DNA of 64,000 nucleotides, from positions 18,462,001-18,526,000 of the forward strand of contig JAMPIT010000059.1 of assembly GCA_026261815.1 (NCBI GenBank), read 5' to 3'. The notes beneath the pieces were generated by a model, which saw only the letters and a list, made by a program, of their open reading frames with translations, did not search any database and was not told the origin of the DNA. This document shows positions 13,301-24,840 of this stretch, piece after piece (the stretch's first letter is position 1; the number at the start of each line of letters is the position of its first letter). The DNA comes from Monarcha castaneiventris obscurior. Its lineage: Eukaryota; Chordata; Aves; Passeriformes; Monarchidae. Position numbers and translations under genes: made by a program.

Positions 13301-16300
13301 CTGGAAAAATATGCTTCATCCATTGGTTAAAGGAAATATATTTAGAATTATATTTAGAAGTGTTACATCAGTCTCTATCTGTGACTGAATCTAAATCACA
13401 GACAACCAGAACAGATGACTGACACAACTGAAAGGAATAAAGGAGAAAGAACATAAACCACAGTATTAAAAGAATGGTGTGTATACTGTTTACATAAATT
13501 AAATTTTCTCTGATCAGCTGGAAGCCATGAAAATTGCTAAAAATTACTTTGTAAACTTGTGAGACTCTCTCACAGCCGTTATCAGTTAAGCTTTAGAACC
13601 AACAAGGGGTAAGCCCAGAAGACAAATATTTACAGGAGAAGGAGAAAAGGACACAAGGCACTCTAAACCAGGCAGCTTAACAAAATTAATTACTGGAAAA
13701 CTACTGTAGAATAAAACTTGTTTTGGGAAGAAATAGGTGGCATTATATTTCAAATACAAGAAAGATTCCTATCTTATCTTATGAGACTCTCTCAAGGACA
13801 TTAGGGTGATACCTTTTAAATGAAAATACTTATATTGTGGGAACAAAATTAAGTATGGAAACACTCAAAACTCAGATGAATAATCTTTCTTAATTTGTAT
13901 GGGTGTACCAGGCACGGTTCTGCCAGCACAGGTCTTGTAACTTCTGGTATTCAATGTACTAATGAAAAGGAGAAAGGAGCAGAAAGTATTTACATTTGCA
14001 GATGGAAATTCCTAAATTTGAAAGAAAGGATCAAAATGGAATACTATTTGTTTAAAATAAGATGCGACTGTATGTAGATAAGAGCAAATAACAATTAATT
14101 AGCGATAGTGTGAAGTAGATGGCTAGGTTTTTTTAAAAAGAGGATCAGAGTTTAAAATTAATTACTTAAATGCAAACATGAATCAAGATATAGGACTAAA
14201 TCATATTACCATTCATAAAATACAGTGTAATAGAAGAAGCTGTCTGAACAATCATCTTTCAAGAAATTGATGTACAGTTCATAGGACAATCAATTGCCAA
14301 TGATAAGTTCTATTCCAAAGTTTTCATCTTTAATAATCTCCATTTTAATGATGGAAGTTTAGAAAACAGGATTCCCTGAGAAGGAAGAGGGGAGTCGTTG
14401 GAATGTCAGATGAGAATCCCAATCCCTTAGAGAAGCTTTAAAGGATCATCCTCGGAGCAGTATTGGTCAGCTAAATCATCTTCTGAAATCTATCACCTCC
14501 TCCCTAAGTTAATGATGCACCTTAGTTTCAACAAAGGTTTTCAGACTACTTTGTGTGAAAAGGAACTAATTTTCAAAATTCTACTAGGATATAGGATATG
14601 AGATTGGAGAGTTTTTAGTTCTCTTTTTTGTGTCTGCTCATTTATATAAATATGAAATAAGAATATTTTCATAGCACCACAAAAAAAAAAAAAGCCAAAC
14701 AAAAAAACAACCACACCACAAAAACATATTCCAGAGAGAATCAGTTTCTCATTTTCCAGTTTGCAGAAGGACTTACTTCGCTAGATAGTAAAGTTCAGCA
14801 AAAATCTAACTTATCACATGCAAGATGTTTTTTTCTAGAGGAAAAAGATATATAACCTTAATGGTAAGGTATTCATCTGACAACTTCTTGTAAACATGCC
14901 ATTTTGGGAGCTTTCACCTTGCTCTATTTGCATAATTCTCAGATCACCAGATTAGTCTTTGAAGAAAGAATGAGGAAACTTAATAATACTCGGTGTCCAA
15001 GACTTGCAGACTGGAGGAATAAGAGAAAGAAAATTAAATGTCAATATTTGTTCATGAAATCATTATGAGAAATTTATGTGGTAGTCTTTCATGGTACCTG
15101 GTAGCTATTAAGAAGCCTTTCAATCAGATTTAAATGTAGCATATTAAATAATTTATAATGCTTTTTCAAAATACTTCTCTATGCTTTGCTCAAGAGTTAA
15201 ATAAACTAAAGGAAGATGTATGCAATAGTCTCTGTGATTCCTTTGCCCTGCTATTCTGTGTGTGGGTAATTTGAATGACAAAAAGGCATTAAAAAGGTCA
15301 TTTAAACAATACCTTATTTTATCTCATTGTTATTTTCACTCTAATTTTATGTAACAAAATAGATTTTCCTAGGTAAATTTGCTAAACCCAGACATGGTTT
15401 CTGAACTACTTATTTCTCTAAGCAAACCGCAGAAATATTTTTGAACATTCTTCCACAGTATTGAAGTTTCTAAAGACAAAACTCAGTAGTTCCTAATTAT
15501 ACATTTCAGACAATAATATTTTATGTACATCTATCTCCATTTTATAAGAGTTAAAACCTGCATATCTTGAAAGAATTGAGGTTGTAGGTTACTGTGAGAG
15601 ACCAAATGATACTCATGAATTATCTTTGATCTATTTAATGCAATGTGGTGTTGGTTTTGGTTTTGTTTTCAAAATCAAGACTATTAGTGTAATTATTCAG
15701 ATAAGTGAAACATTATTATGATTAATAACATAAACATTTCATTGATTTTTTTTCACTATCCAAAATAAGCTTTCTATATGTGTTACAAAAAGTTATTCTT
15801 AACAATTATATGGCTTTTTCAATTCCTATTGAATTATTAGGCTTCCTTTCACTGAATGAAAAGAGACACTAAATAGATTATGCCAGTAGATAGATTATGC
15901 CAGGTCCTACATTTATTATATTTATGATTCTTTCAGTTCCCAAGACTTATTGTTTGAGTTAGAATAGTTAAGAGTCACAGATACAATTTTTTCTCTCCAA
16001 ATTGGGAAAGTATTGTCCTGTATAAAATAAAATAAATATTCCTAGTTCTTGTCAAAATAAACAGAAGGGATGTTCTGATACCTCTTCTTTTGATGTTTTA
16101 TGAAATTCGAATTACTACTGATAAGACTAGGATTTGAAAACATTGTACACACAGAGGCTTAATAACATGTTTATAAAATGGACTGGACAAAGGTGTTAAT
16201 TTTTCAAAGCCAATCAACCGTGCGGACCAAAAAAAGTGTTTGCTCCTTCCTGTGTTACACAAATCTTTGGGTCACTTTAGGGTGCTGGACCATGAAATGG

Positions 16301-17754
16301 TATACTTTGGTCTTCTTTTGGAAATCATTCTTTTCACAAAGAAGGTGACTTCTTAGACCAATAATGACTGTGCTGCCACAGCTCAATGAGAATTAGCAGC
16401 TATGAAAGAGATCTAAAGGTAAAGTGGTGCAAAGTTAATTACACAGTTCACTCAAACCATCCTAAATCATCTTCTAGATTTCTACAATGAAGTACAATTT
16501 TCAGCATTGTTTCTCTCCAGCCTCTGAAATACCAAGCATAACTTACAACCTGCTCACTCCATTTCTAGTTCTTCAAACTCTTGTTATAAATGATGAAATT
16601 ATTTTCTGAAGATTGTCCTATCTGGCCTTTTATTATATACACAATATGGCATGTCAATCCAAATTGTTCCAATGAGAGGTCAGGTTAACCTTGGCCAAGA
16701 GTCCAATGTTGTACCCCTGAACTTTGGGAAACACAAAAAAATGTTGGAAAAGTCAAAGAGTAAGAAAAAGAAGGAAAAGTGTTCTTTTTAATCTTCTCAA
16801 AACTTTGAAAGATTTTAAAAGAAAATATACATACTGAGAGTTAAGAAGCAGGCAATTTGAGGTTTCCATTAGAGTCTGAGACTAAATTTACATCATGCTT
16901 TATTGTGTTTTTAAAGGTGATTTGGACAAAAAAGCACTGTTGTTTCTCAATGCAGAGAGTACCCTGAGCCACTGGAAAGTTCGTATCAGTTTCTGGTGCA
17001 AACATTTTTATAATTCTAAATTCTGAATTTCTGATTTCTGGTCACACCATGAAATGAAATAATCTTGAAAAAAACGGGGAAAATATTTTTTCTATGTAGT
17101 AAGCCTTTATGAAATCCATTTGTGCTGTTATTCATCAGTGATAAGTATATCCTACCTGTCAAAACAGCACCTAGATGTTTCATTATTCATTTGTATCCTG
17201 TGAATCAAGAATAGCAGTGTTTCAGATTATAGCTCTTAGAGTGGGCTATCAGGGTTATTTAGAAATACTGTAACTAAACAAGTTGGCATAGCTAATTCTT
17301 TATACATCTCTAAACACAGATATATACAGAGAAAATTAAAGACTCCTCTTTCATATAATATCTAAGGAGACTCTTCTTTCTTCTCTCTCTTTTTTTTTTT
17401 TTTTTAGACATGCATGCTGTCTTCTTGAATTTTAAAGCAGTAACTAAAAATGTTGCTTGGTAGTGATAAAGCATATTTTAATTTCATGTAACTCAAGTTC
17501 TAAGGAGAATTCTGACAAGAAATATTCATTTGTATTTTTATTTTATCACTCAAGAACTCAAGAAATCATTGCTATGGTCTACACAGTGGAGAGAACCTAC
17601 ATGCATGGGGCATAGCAATACTTTACACAGATATATTAAAATTAAGTGCAAGATGCGTATTTCAGAAGAATAGTAGCAGAGCAACACGAGAAATGTGGAA
17701 CATCACAGGAGAGTCCTGGAGGTTCACACTTCAATCATTCCTAGTAGATAGCAG
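10301..17754. other. Unique AT-rich sequence, no gene seen
   Basis: About 7.4 kb without a recognisable element. The longest frame, 12967-13422 (151 codons, plus), opens at TTG and its first internal ATG is near codon 64. It has no domain, signal peptide or compositional bias, so I do not call it a gene. Homopolymer patches occur at 14681-14693 (A) and 17390-17405 (T). The latter follows a C/T-rich run and is itself followed by AG, giving a splice-acceptor-like appearance with no supported exon. Confidence 0.6.
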
Positions 17755-18180
17755 TCACCAAGATGATTTGGAGCTGCAATATGGGACACAAAAATATTGG
17801 TTAGGAGAGCTAGGTTTGTTCAGCCCAAAGAAGGAATGCCTGAAGGAGGATCTTACTGCTGTCCTCAACTTCAGTGTATGGCTGCAGAGAAGTTGGAATT
17901 GGCATTTTCTTGGCAATACACAATTTTGTCCTTGGCAAAAGAAGGACAATGGGTAAATCTGCAATGACTGGTATTCCAGTTGGATGTTCAAAAAAAGTAA
18001 TTGACAATATCTGTCAAACACCAGGACAGGTTACTCAGGGAGATCTTATGAAATCTGAGCCACCTGACAGAACTAAAAATCTATATCCAGCATCAAAGCC
18101 AACCTTGTTCTGAACAGTGGGTCTGACTAGATGATTTAGGGAGATACCTTCCAATTTCACCTACTCTCTAATTCTAGTCT
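17755..18180 (+). mobile_element. Old CR1 LINE 3' fragment (plus strand)
   Basis: Diverged but ordered CR1 landmarks appear on the plus strand: the 'gagctaggtttgttcagccc' segment, then the part resembling 'tggatgttcaaaaaaag', then the 3' end 'gactagatgatttagggag' and a decayed octamer tail near 18165-18178. The frame is broken by stops and indels. Divergence is clearly higher than in the CR1 at 27350-27742, so this is an older insertion. The 5' edge is uncertain by several tens of bases. Confidence 0.75.
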
Positions 18181-18365
18181 ATAATACACACACCTTTTTT
18201 CCACTTCCTGCATTCCTTACTCAAGTTTTCTGAATAATACTCCTACAGCTTTCTGGTTTCTTAAAAAAACCCCAGACAAGGAACCGCAGCACTAACTGTA
18301 TCAAAATGGCCAAATGCTTTGGTTTGAGACAATTTAAAGAACACTCTGGAATGAGTTGCCTCTCT
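18181..18365. other. Short spacer between CR1 and LTR
   Basis: Mostly unrecognised. The bases around 18330-18360 ('ctggaatgagttgcc') faintly resemble another CR1 piece, too short to call. Confidence 0.4.
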
Positions 18366-18877
18366 TCATAGGTTCAACCAATCCCTTTCCACCAATAAGG
18401 AATGAATACGAGTAGATGTAAGTGAAAAAAATAACAGTTTACTAACAACTGAGAAAGCAACAGTCAAGAAGTAACAGCAAATAATAGACACAAAACTGAT
18501 ACAATAAATAATAGATACAAAACTGCTGAGTTTTCCCCAAAAACAAAAGAAAAAAACCCTCAAAAAACCAAAAGAGAACCCAAAAAGGAAAAGCCTCTGC
18601 CCACACTACCTTAACTCTCTAGCAAGAAATCAAGACCCAAACCAAGTGGCCAGAGAGAGCTCTGCCTAATGTAAATACGAAGAAACAACTGAGGCAAAAT
18701 TCATGCACCAAAAGAGCTCAAGCTGTGTGCCAGAGCAGATTTTAAAAAGGCCAGTGATGCCATCCCCAACCTTGCCATTCTCTTTCCTGCTGCACGGAAG
18801 GTCTTTAAAGATACAGCAGCAATTCTTGGGCACAGACAGATATGGAATACAATGACTTTTTGGGTTACCCCAGGACA
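18366..18877 (-). mobile_element. Endogenous retrovirus LTR (solo, minus strand)
   Basis: Read on the minus strand it begins TGTCCTGGGGTAACCC at 18877 and ends near 18366. It shares overall plan with the plus-strand LTR at 9679: the same kind of 5' start, a T-rich R-like stretch ('gtaaactgttattttttt' on the minus strand), then CACTT and a CTCG-containing U5. Flanks hold no retroviral internal sequence. A/C-rich stretches at 18540-18600 are the complement of the pyrimidine-rich R/U5 side. The frames of 65 and 70 codons here are incidental. The U5 boundary is uncertain by about 30 bases, and no target duplication was found. Confidence 0.75.
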
Positions 18878-20274
18878 CCTAAGTAGTACAAAATAGTAAA
18901 CCTGTGATGCCTGTACCTGAGAGGCTGATCAGGAACAGTTGTGATTACTGACTACAGCTAGGCAGCTATCCAATGCATTTTTCAGATTTAGCTTGTCATC
19001 TGTTCTGACACCCTGCACAAAGTGAATTACCTGCAGTATTTCACAGACTGTGATATGCATGTAAAATGTATACAAAAGTTAAAATTTTTTCCAGGCTGTG
19101 TTAGTATTTTCCCTTGAAACAGGATGAAAAGAATGACAAAAAGCTATAAAATGTTACTGCTTTTAATTGTACAGGAGTACCAAATCAATTACAAATACAG
19201 AAATATTGCACTGCAATATGAAGTTTGAAATAAACTTGAGGATGTACTTCAGAACTGACAAGCATAATTTCTCGTACTGATTTTAATATTACAGTTCACA
19301 CAATACATCAGAATCTATAGTTACATGCATACTTTGTACACTATTCTAGAACCATACATAAATGTTTATAGCAAAGACCCTATATCTTCCATAAAGAATC
19401 ATCACAACAGTGGAATTTAGAAATTATTTTGTTAAAAAGTCAGCTTTGCAGTTACTGATTGAATCGAATGTTATTTATCTTTTTAAAATCTAATATGTAT
19501 GTTCTGAGATTGGTTTAACATATCAGGTTATATTAATGTAAGATTACTCGAGAAGTTGTGCATTTTCTAACCTCCCATGTGGAAAATTTTATGCAAATTA
19601 TTTGTAAATATGAAAGCCTCAGGAGCAAGGCTGCATTAGCAGATCCTATTGCAAAGGTATCCTCAATAATTTGCAAACCAACAAAGGCTGAAGTGGATAT
19701 AAGTTGTTTCTGGCACAGCAACTTCTAAAATAAATGCTGAGAGCACCATCTTCTGGAGTCAAAGAAGCATTGACACTCTTTACAGTGAAAGAGCATTGAG
19801 TTTCAGTTAAATAAACGTTTATATATGCAAAAAGCTTAGCAAATTGTTCTGTGAGCAGAGTAACTAATGGAGCATGGTTTCAAACAGACTCCTGTACTGT
19901 GTCTCCCAGCACATAATCTTCCTGTCCTCGCCAGCTCCCTCTGTGTCACTAGTGCCCACCTTTCTCTGTGGCATGATACACAGCTCTCTTCACTGAAGCT
20001 CCTTCAAAGAAGTGTTTCTTTTTACTGGACAATTGCTAATCACACCCTGGTTAGTTTAGAGCTATGTGCATACTCAACTGGTACATGTGCTGTTTGGCAA
20101 AATGTTGTCTGTTTCTTGGAGCAGCTTAAAGGACTGAAAATTTTGCTGGAACTGTCCAACTGCTGGGAGTTTAACGAGACATTCAGGCTGATGGAGTTAT
20201 ATCAGGCTATTAGTCCAAAACTAATTGACACAAAACAGGTAAACTGCACCCAATTAAAAAGGAAAGCTGATATA
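18878..20274. other. Unique sequence, including a 152-codon frame not called a gene
   Basis: AT-rich unique DNA. The frame 19867-20325 (plus, ATG start) is the longest ATG-initiated frame in the window. Its last roughly 17 codons lie in the CR1 that starts near 20275, and the upstream part shows no domain I recognise. I treat it as a chance frame. Confidence 0.55.
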
Positions 20275-20509
20275 CCAATTAGCAGTTTTGCAGAAAAGGA
20301 CCTGCAGTCCTGGGAAGGGAGCTGACCATGGGCCAGCAATGTGTCCATGCAGCAAAAACAGCCAAAAGCATCCTGGACTACTGCAGGAGCATTGCTGCCA
20401 GCAGGTCAGTGGAGGTGATTACTCCCCTCTGCTTAGCCCTGGTAAGACACATTTGCAGTGCTTTGTCTAGATGTCGGCTCCCTTGCTCTGAACATGGGGT
20501 TTTGACTAG
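20275..20509 (+). mobile_element. CR1 LINE, 5' part of an LTR-interrupted copy
   Basis: Recognisable CR1 ORF2-region sequence: 'gaaaaggacctgcagtcctgg', 'gaccatgggccagcaatgtg', 'aaaagcatcctggactac', 'gtgattactcccctctgc', then a short match to the 'gtgctgtgtc...gggctccc' region. Near 20490 it jumps to what looks like CR1 3'-end sequence ('gggttttgactag'), so the copy carries an internal deletion of several hundred bases. It is interrupted at 20510 by an LTR and resumes at 21042. Confidence 0.82.
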
Positions 20510-21041
20510 TGTACTGATTGGGACAGAATTACATTTTGTAATAATATCCTCTACAGCGCTAGGTTGAGATCTGGGGTCAACACAGTGCTGATAACACTGT
20601 GTTTTAGCTGTTGCTGAGCACTGCTTGCACAATAATGAGGCTTTCTCTGTTTCTCACTCTATCTTCTCCCCTCCCCCAGCAGGTAGCCTGGGGGTGGGTA
20701 AAAAGTTGAAAGGGAACACAGCCAGGATAGCAGATGTGAAAGACCAAAGGGATATTCCATACAATATAGCATCTTATTCAGCAGTACAGGCATGGGGATG
20801 GGGGTACCTTTTTCAAGGTAGCCATTACTCAGAGACTGAATGGGCATCAGTATGCTGGTGGAACTTGGTGAGTGATTGCCTCTGATCATCTTTTTTGTTT
20901 TTCTCACCTGTTAAACTATCTTCATCTCAACATACAAATTTTCTCCTTTTTGCCCTTTCAGTTATTTCTTCCATCCTGCTGGGGGTGAATTAATGAGAAA
21001 AGGAATGTGGCCTTAGCCGCCAGCCAGGTTCAACTCCCACA
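20510..21041 (+). mobile_element. Endogenous retrovirus LTR inserted in a CR1 (plus strand)
   Basis: Starts TGTACTGATTGGGACAGA and ends CCACA, with the landmarks of the LTR at 48418-48992: 'gctgataacactgtgtttt', 'gttgctgagcactgcttg', a C-run and 'gcctgggggtg', 'gaccaaagggatattccat', a degenerate ATTAAA-like signal near 20910, and the terminal 'gccagccaggttcaac'. The length of 532 bp is right for a complete LTR of this kind. There is no internal retroviral sequence, so it is a solo LTR. Flanking pentamers actag and gttag share three of five bases, compatible with a decayed target duplication but not proof. Confidence 0.85.
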
Positions 21042-21095
21042 GTTAGATAAACTGTAGAGGGGCCTTCTGGTGCCTCAGCTATTCTGTGTTTCTAA
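21042..21095 (+). mobile_element. CR1 LINE, 3' end of the interrupted copy
   Basis: Directly after the LTR the sequence reads tagataaactgtagagggg, then gccttctggtgcctcagct and attctgtgtttct. This is the CR1 3' terminus with a decayed octamer tail. Together with 20275-20509 it restores the order expected for one CR1 split by the LTR. Confidence 0.72.
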
Positions 21096-24000
21096 AATAT
21101 CCTCACATGGAACTGACTTGCCACAGGATTACTCTCTGCAATACTATATTGATTTTTGATCTTGAAAAAAAACCCATTTAAAAGTGAAAATTGGTACTCC
21201 ATGCATGTTTTTGTCTCCTCCACCATGTTATAGATCTATGAATTAATGACAAAGCAAAGGTGGACATTATTCCTTTGCACCACAGTTTGAAGACCCCGTA
21301 TGAAGAATCTCTTGCTTAATCTGTCAGTGTAACCCTTACATTGTTTTCTTTAACTCCACGCTAGCAACAGCTCACAAAGTGCAGGGTTTTCTAGCACAAC
21401 ACCCAGGTACACAGGCACATAAATTCTCCATTTCTGTCTAAAATTCCTAAGTTTTAAAAGTAGGAACAGATTTCTCAATCTAAAGTTGATTTAAGATTGC
21501 AAAACAAGTCAGTTCTTGGACAACTGTTTTCCAGCATAATTTTCTTCACATTCTATCATACAGCATAGTTGCTTTTAACTGGATGACAGTATTATCCCAG
21601 TGTTATTACTATGTCTTCTTGCTCTGTTGAGCTATGAACATGCCATTGGCTACAAGGAACTTTCAGATTTATCTTCTCCATTAGAGGTCAGCAGAAGACC
21701 ATTTATCTATAAAGAATCTGAATGGTTCCCATTTCCTCGTGAAATTCTAGGTCATTAAGCCATTAAACCAGTCACAAGAAAAAATGAATTTGACATTATG
21801 GGTCAGAAAAAGCAAAGTCTAAAAGTTCACAATAGCTATTGCCTGTTCCATGTGGAATAATTTCATTGTAGAGTCATTGTAGACAAACTTAGATCACTTT
21901 AAAAATGTGGAATGTGAATAATTATGCCATGAAAATGAATAGCAACCTGAACAGAGAGATTCATGTAGAGTAGACATACCTATAAGATCCTTCTTATGCA
22001 AACTGCAATGAAAAACTCACAATTTTGTTGTTTCTCCTCACATTTTCAGTACCACTGAAAAGTCACCTTTACCTAAGAAACCACCTAGATCAGAAGATTC
22101 CTCTTCCAGTTTTTTTAAGTATTCTTGTATAAGGAGAGCACTTCACCCCACTTTCCACAGAAGAATCTCTATAATGCCGAACTGAAGTTTGTAATGACCT
22201 TCAGACAGTCACTAAGAAACCTTCTTAGGTGTCCAGTAAGCAAACATTTAGGTTTATGAGTTATTTTTTAATTCAGCTGCTGTCATAGAAACTGTAGTAT
22301 ATTTTCACTCCTGAACTTAAGCTTAGTCACCGTTTTGAGTACAACTGAGGAATACTTCCATAGTTATTCTGACACGGATTTGTGAAGGAATGATGCAGTC
22401 ATATACATGAAGTTATTATAAATACTGAGTTGTTTACTCACAGTAAACTGTTCTCCAAAGGCCACACTACCCTGAACTCACCTACAATCAAGACTGAAAA
22501 AAGTTCAGACTAATGAGTTCAGGAATGCACACAGGGAAGCAGTTCTTAAAACACAAAACCCACTCCCTAATAGTATCTGAAAAATAGGTCATTTGAGAAA
22601 AAAGCCACAATACTGAAAAAGAAATAATAAACTGAAATATGATGATATAGACACATAAAAATTCCCATTGCTACTTTTTTTTTTTCTTACTTACCTCATA
22701 GATTTTTTCATCAAAAGTAGGCTTTTCTGTAGACAGATCTCCTACATGAAATTTTCACAGTAGCGGATTCTTTACCAAAGTTTATTTTTGAAGAATATTA
22801 AGCAGATGTTCTGTAGTGAAAATAATCTAGAATGGAATTTCCTAGTCTGAGAAAAAACCACCTATTTTTAGGATAATCAGACTGCTTCAAGAGGTTGAGG
22901 CCATAATTACTAGGAAAAAGAGTAATATCCAGGCAATTCCACAAAAGATTTATCATTTCGAGAAAATAAATTTCGACGTAATTTGCCTTTCCTCCTTTAA
23001 TACATTCTAATACAAAAATCTTCATCTTCACATGAAATGCTGCATACCAGCTTTTTGTGAGTTATTTCTTGTCTCGCTTAAACACAGTATGCAGCTTCTC
23101 TCTGTATATACGGGCATAAAAACTTATTGTATAAATAATGATGATAAATTGATAAAAGATAAACTAACTGATCACTAAATTTGTGATAAAATTGCACTTT
23201 CCATGATATCTAAAACCTCTTCCCAAGCTCTGTTTTCAACATTAAGCCAATATGTGTAAAACTGGAAAGAAAAAAAAATTTACACAGAAAGCAACTTCTG
23301 TTGTACCCTAAATGCTAATATAATCTAAGATTGCATAGATGCAAAACCAAAGAAAAACAAGATACAGACCTATACAGACTGAAAATGTGACTTATCATAG
23401 AACTCCAGGACAAAAAGAAGTTACTGTATGTAGTAACTGTATGTTGCTGTGTGTTGTGGGAGAGGAAAGTGTAATTGCCATTCCTAGTTTCAGAATACTG
23501 AAAGCAATTCTCTTCCTTCAACATGACGCTTAAAGGCATATTCGTAGGTTTTCAGGGTGCCCTAATGTATTGTATTTTCTAGACAGAAGAAAATGAAAAT
23601 ATACTAAACTGCAAAATCTCTCTGAAATAATCTAATAGTAGATAATTTTTTCTCTTCCTCTAAACAATGTCACACTTCAAGAGGGGACACACCAAAGTGG
23701 AACAGTGGACAAGTTTCATTGGATCTTTACATGATTATAATGATGGGACTCAGGAACCTGAAAAAGATCCATGTCACTCATTTCTGTATAATGAGAACAG
23801 AAAACACTCTCAAAAGTCAGATTTCATTAGAATATAAACCATAATACTCAGCTATTTAGTTAAACCTAAAGCAACCAGACTAGCTAATGGTACACTCAGA
23901 ATCTTGTTGCTGACAAAAAGAGAAAACACCGTATCTATGTGAGACAAACCCAAAGCATCATCAGCCTAATTAAAGCATTAGTAAATTAACAAAACCACAG

Positions 24001-24145
24001 CAGTTATGACTGGTCCAGTAACACTAATACACACAGTCCCGCTGTCACAGTCAATCCTCATTAATAGTATCCTCTTTTAAAACATCATGACCTCTTTTTG
24101 TTTGTACTGAGATCACCTTTTCAATGACTTTCTGGATCCTCTGGT
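21096..24145. other. Unique AT-rich sequence, no gene seen
   Basis: No transposon, RNA gene or exon is recognised. Frames are at most 77 codons and overlap on both strands, as expected by chance. Confidence 0.6.
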
Positions 24146-24793
24146 GTGCAGCTTCACTCTTCCTCAAACAACAGCCCTGGGGGGAAGAAGATCACACTCA
24201 CAGCCTTTGTCAGAAGAGGCTCATGGTTAGGGTTTCTTCCTCCTGTTGTCTGGCAGAGTGTCAGTGATTTCTTCCTCCTCAGCCTTGGGCTTGTTTGTGT
24301 TTATATCTGCACACTTTTCCCCAGCACAGCCCACATTGCTGCTGGTACTGTGCAGACCCAGCTCCCACTGGGGAGGTGTCACCCACCCCCCACAGCAGCA
24401 CTGGGTGGCCAGCAGCACCCAGACCAGGACCAGACTCCAGCCCCACAGGCCCCAGGGCATCACAGGCTAATGACAAAATCAAATGCATGCAGATCTCACA
24501 TTGTGTGTGGCTGTAGTTGTTTCCCTCAAGAGCAGAGTGGCACACAGTCCCAGGGGTGCCTTAGCTTGACACGACCCCTGCTCTCACACACTGTATGTTA
24601 CTATTACGGGTTCATGAGGGTGTCTCATACCATGTTGTGCTTTAGTCTATTTCTGCCAGTTAGTCTGAGTGTTTAGCATTTCGATTGCTCCTGCAGACTT
24701 CAGAGAAAGTAATCCTGAGGACTTAACTTCAGAGCAAAATGGACACCTGTTGCAAAGGAAATACAACTGAACAATAAAACACAGATCTCCCCA

Positions 24794-24825
<32 letters not shown>

Positions 24826-24840
24826 AACCAACAAAACATA
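24146..24840. other. GC-richer block with AATAAA and A-rich tail, origin unknown
   Basis: Composition rises sharply to GC-rich between about 24150 and 24650. It contains a 176-codon plus-strand frame (24146-24676) that opens at GTG, with its first ATG near codon 109, plus overlapping frames on other strands. AATAAA at 24773-24778 is followed by an A-rich CAAAA-repeat tract at 24794-24838. That order (signal, then A-tract) would suit a processed retrocopy or a retroelement 3' end. I recognise no parent gene, and the frame has no identifiable domain beyond a hydrophobic run near residues 43-58. Coding status is doubtful. Confidence 0.3.
24794..24838 (+). repeat. CAAAA microsatellite / A-rich tract
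   Basis: Repeated caaaa units (most regular at 24800-24826) in an A-rich run. It may be simple repeat or the remains of a retroposed poly(A) tail. Confidence 0.75.

Noticed and set aside
12967..13422. 151-codon frame
   Set aside because: Starts at TTG with no ATG until about codon 64. No domain, and surroundings are ordinary unique DNA.
17371..17408. Pyrimidine tract followed by AG, like a splice acceptor
   Set aside because: No open exon with a matching donor follows, and T-runs of this kind are common here. Not enough to call an exon.
19867..20325. 152-codon ATG-initiated frame
   Set aside because: Its 3' end runs into a CR1 fragment and the rest has no protein character. Likely chance.
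24146..24676. 176-codon open frame on the plus strand
   Set aside because: Opens at GTG, first ATG only near codon 109, no recognisable domain, and other frames on both strands are equally open because of GC richness. Kept as an unexplained block, not a gene.
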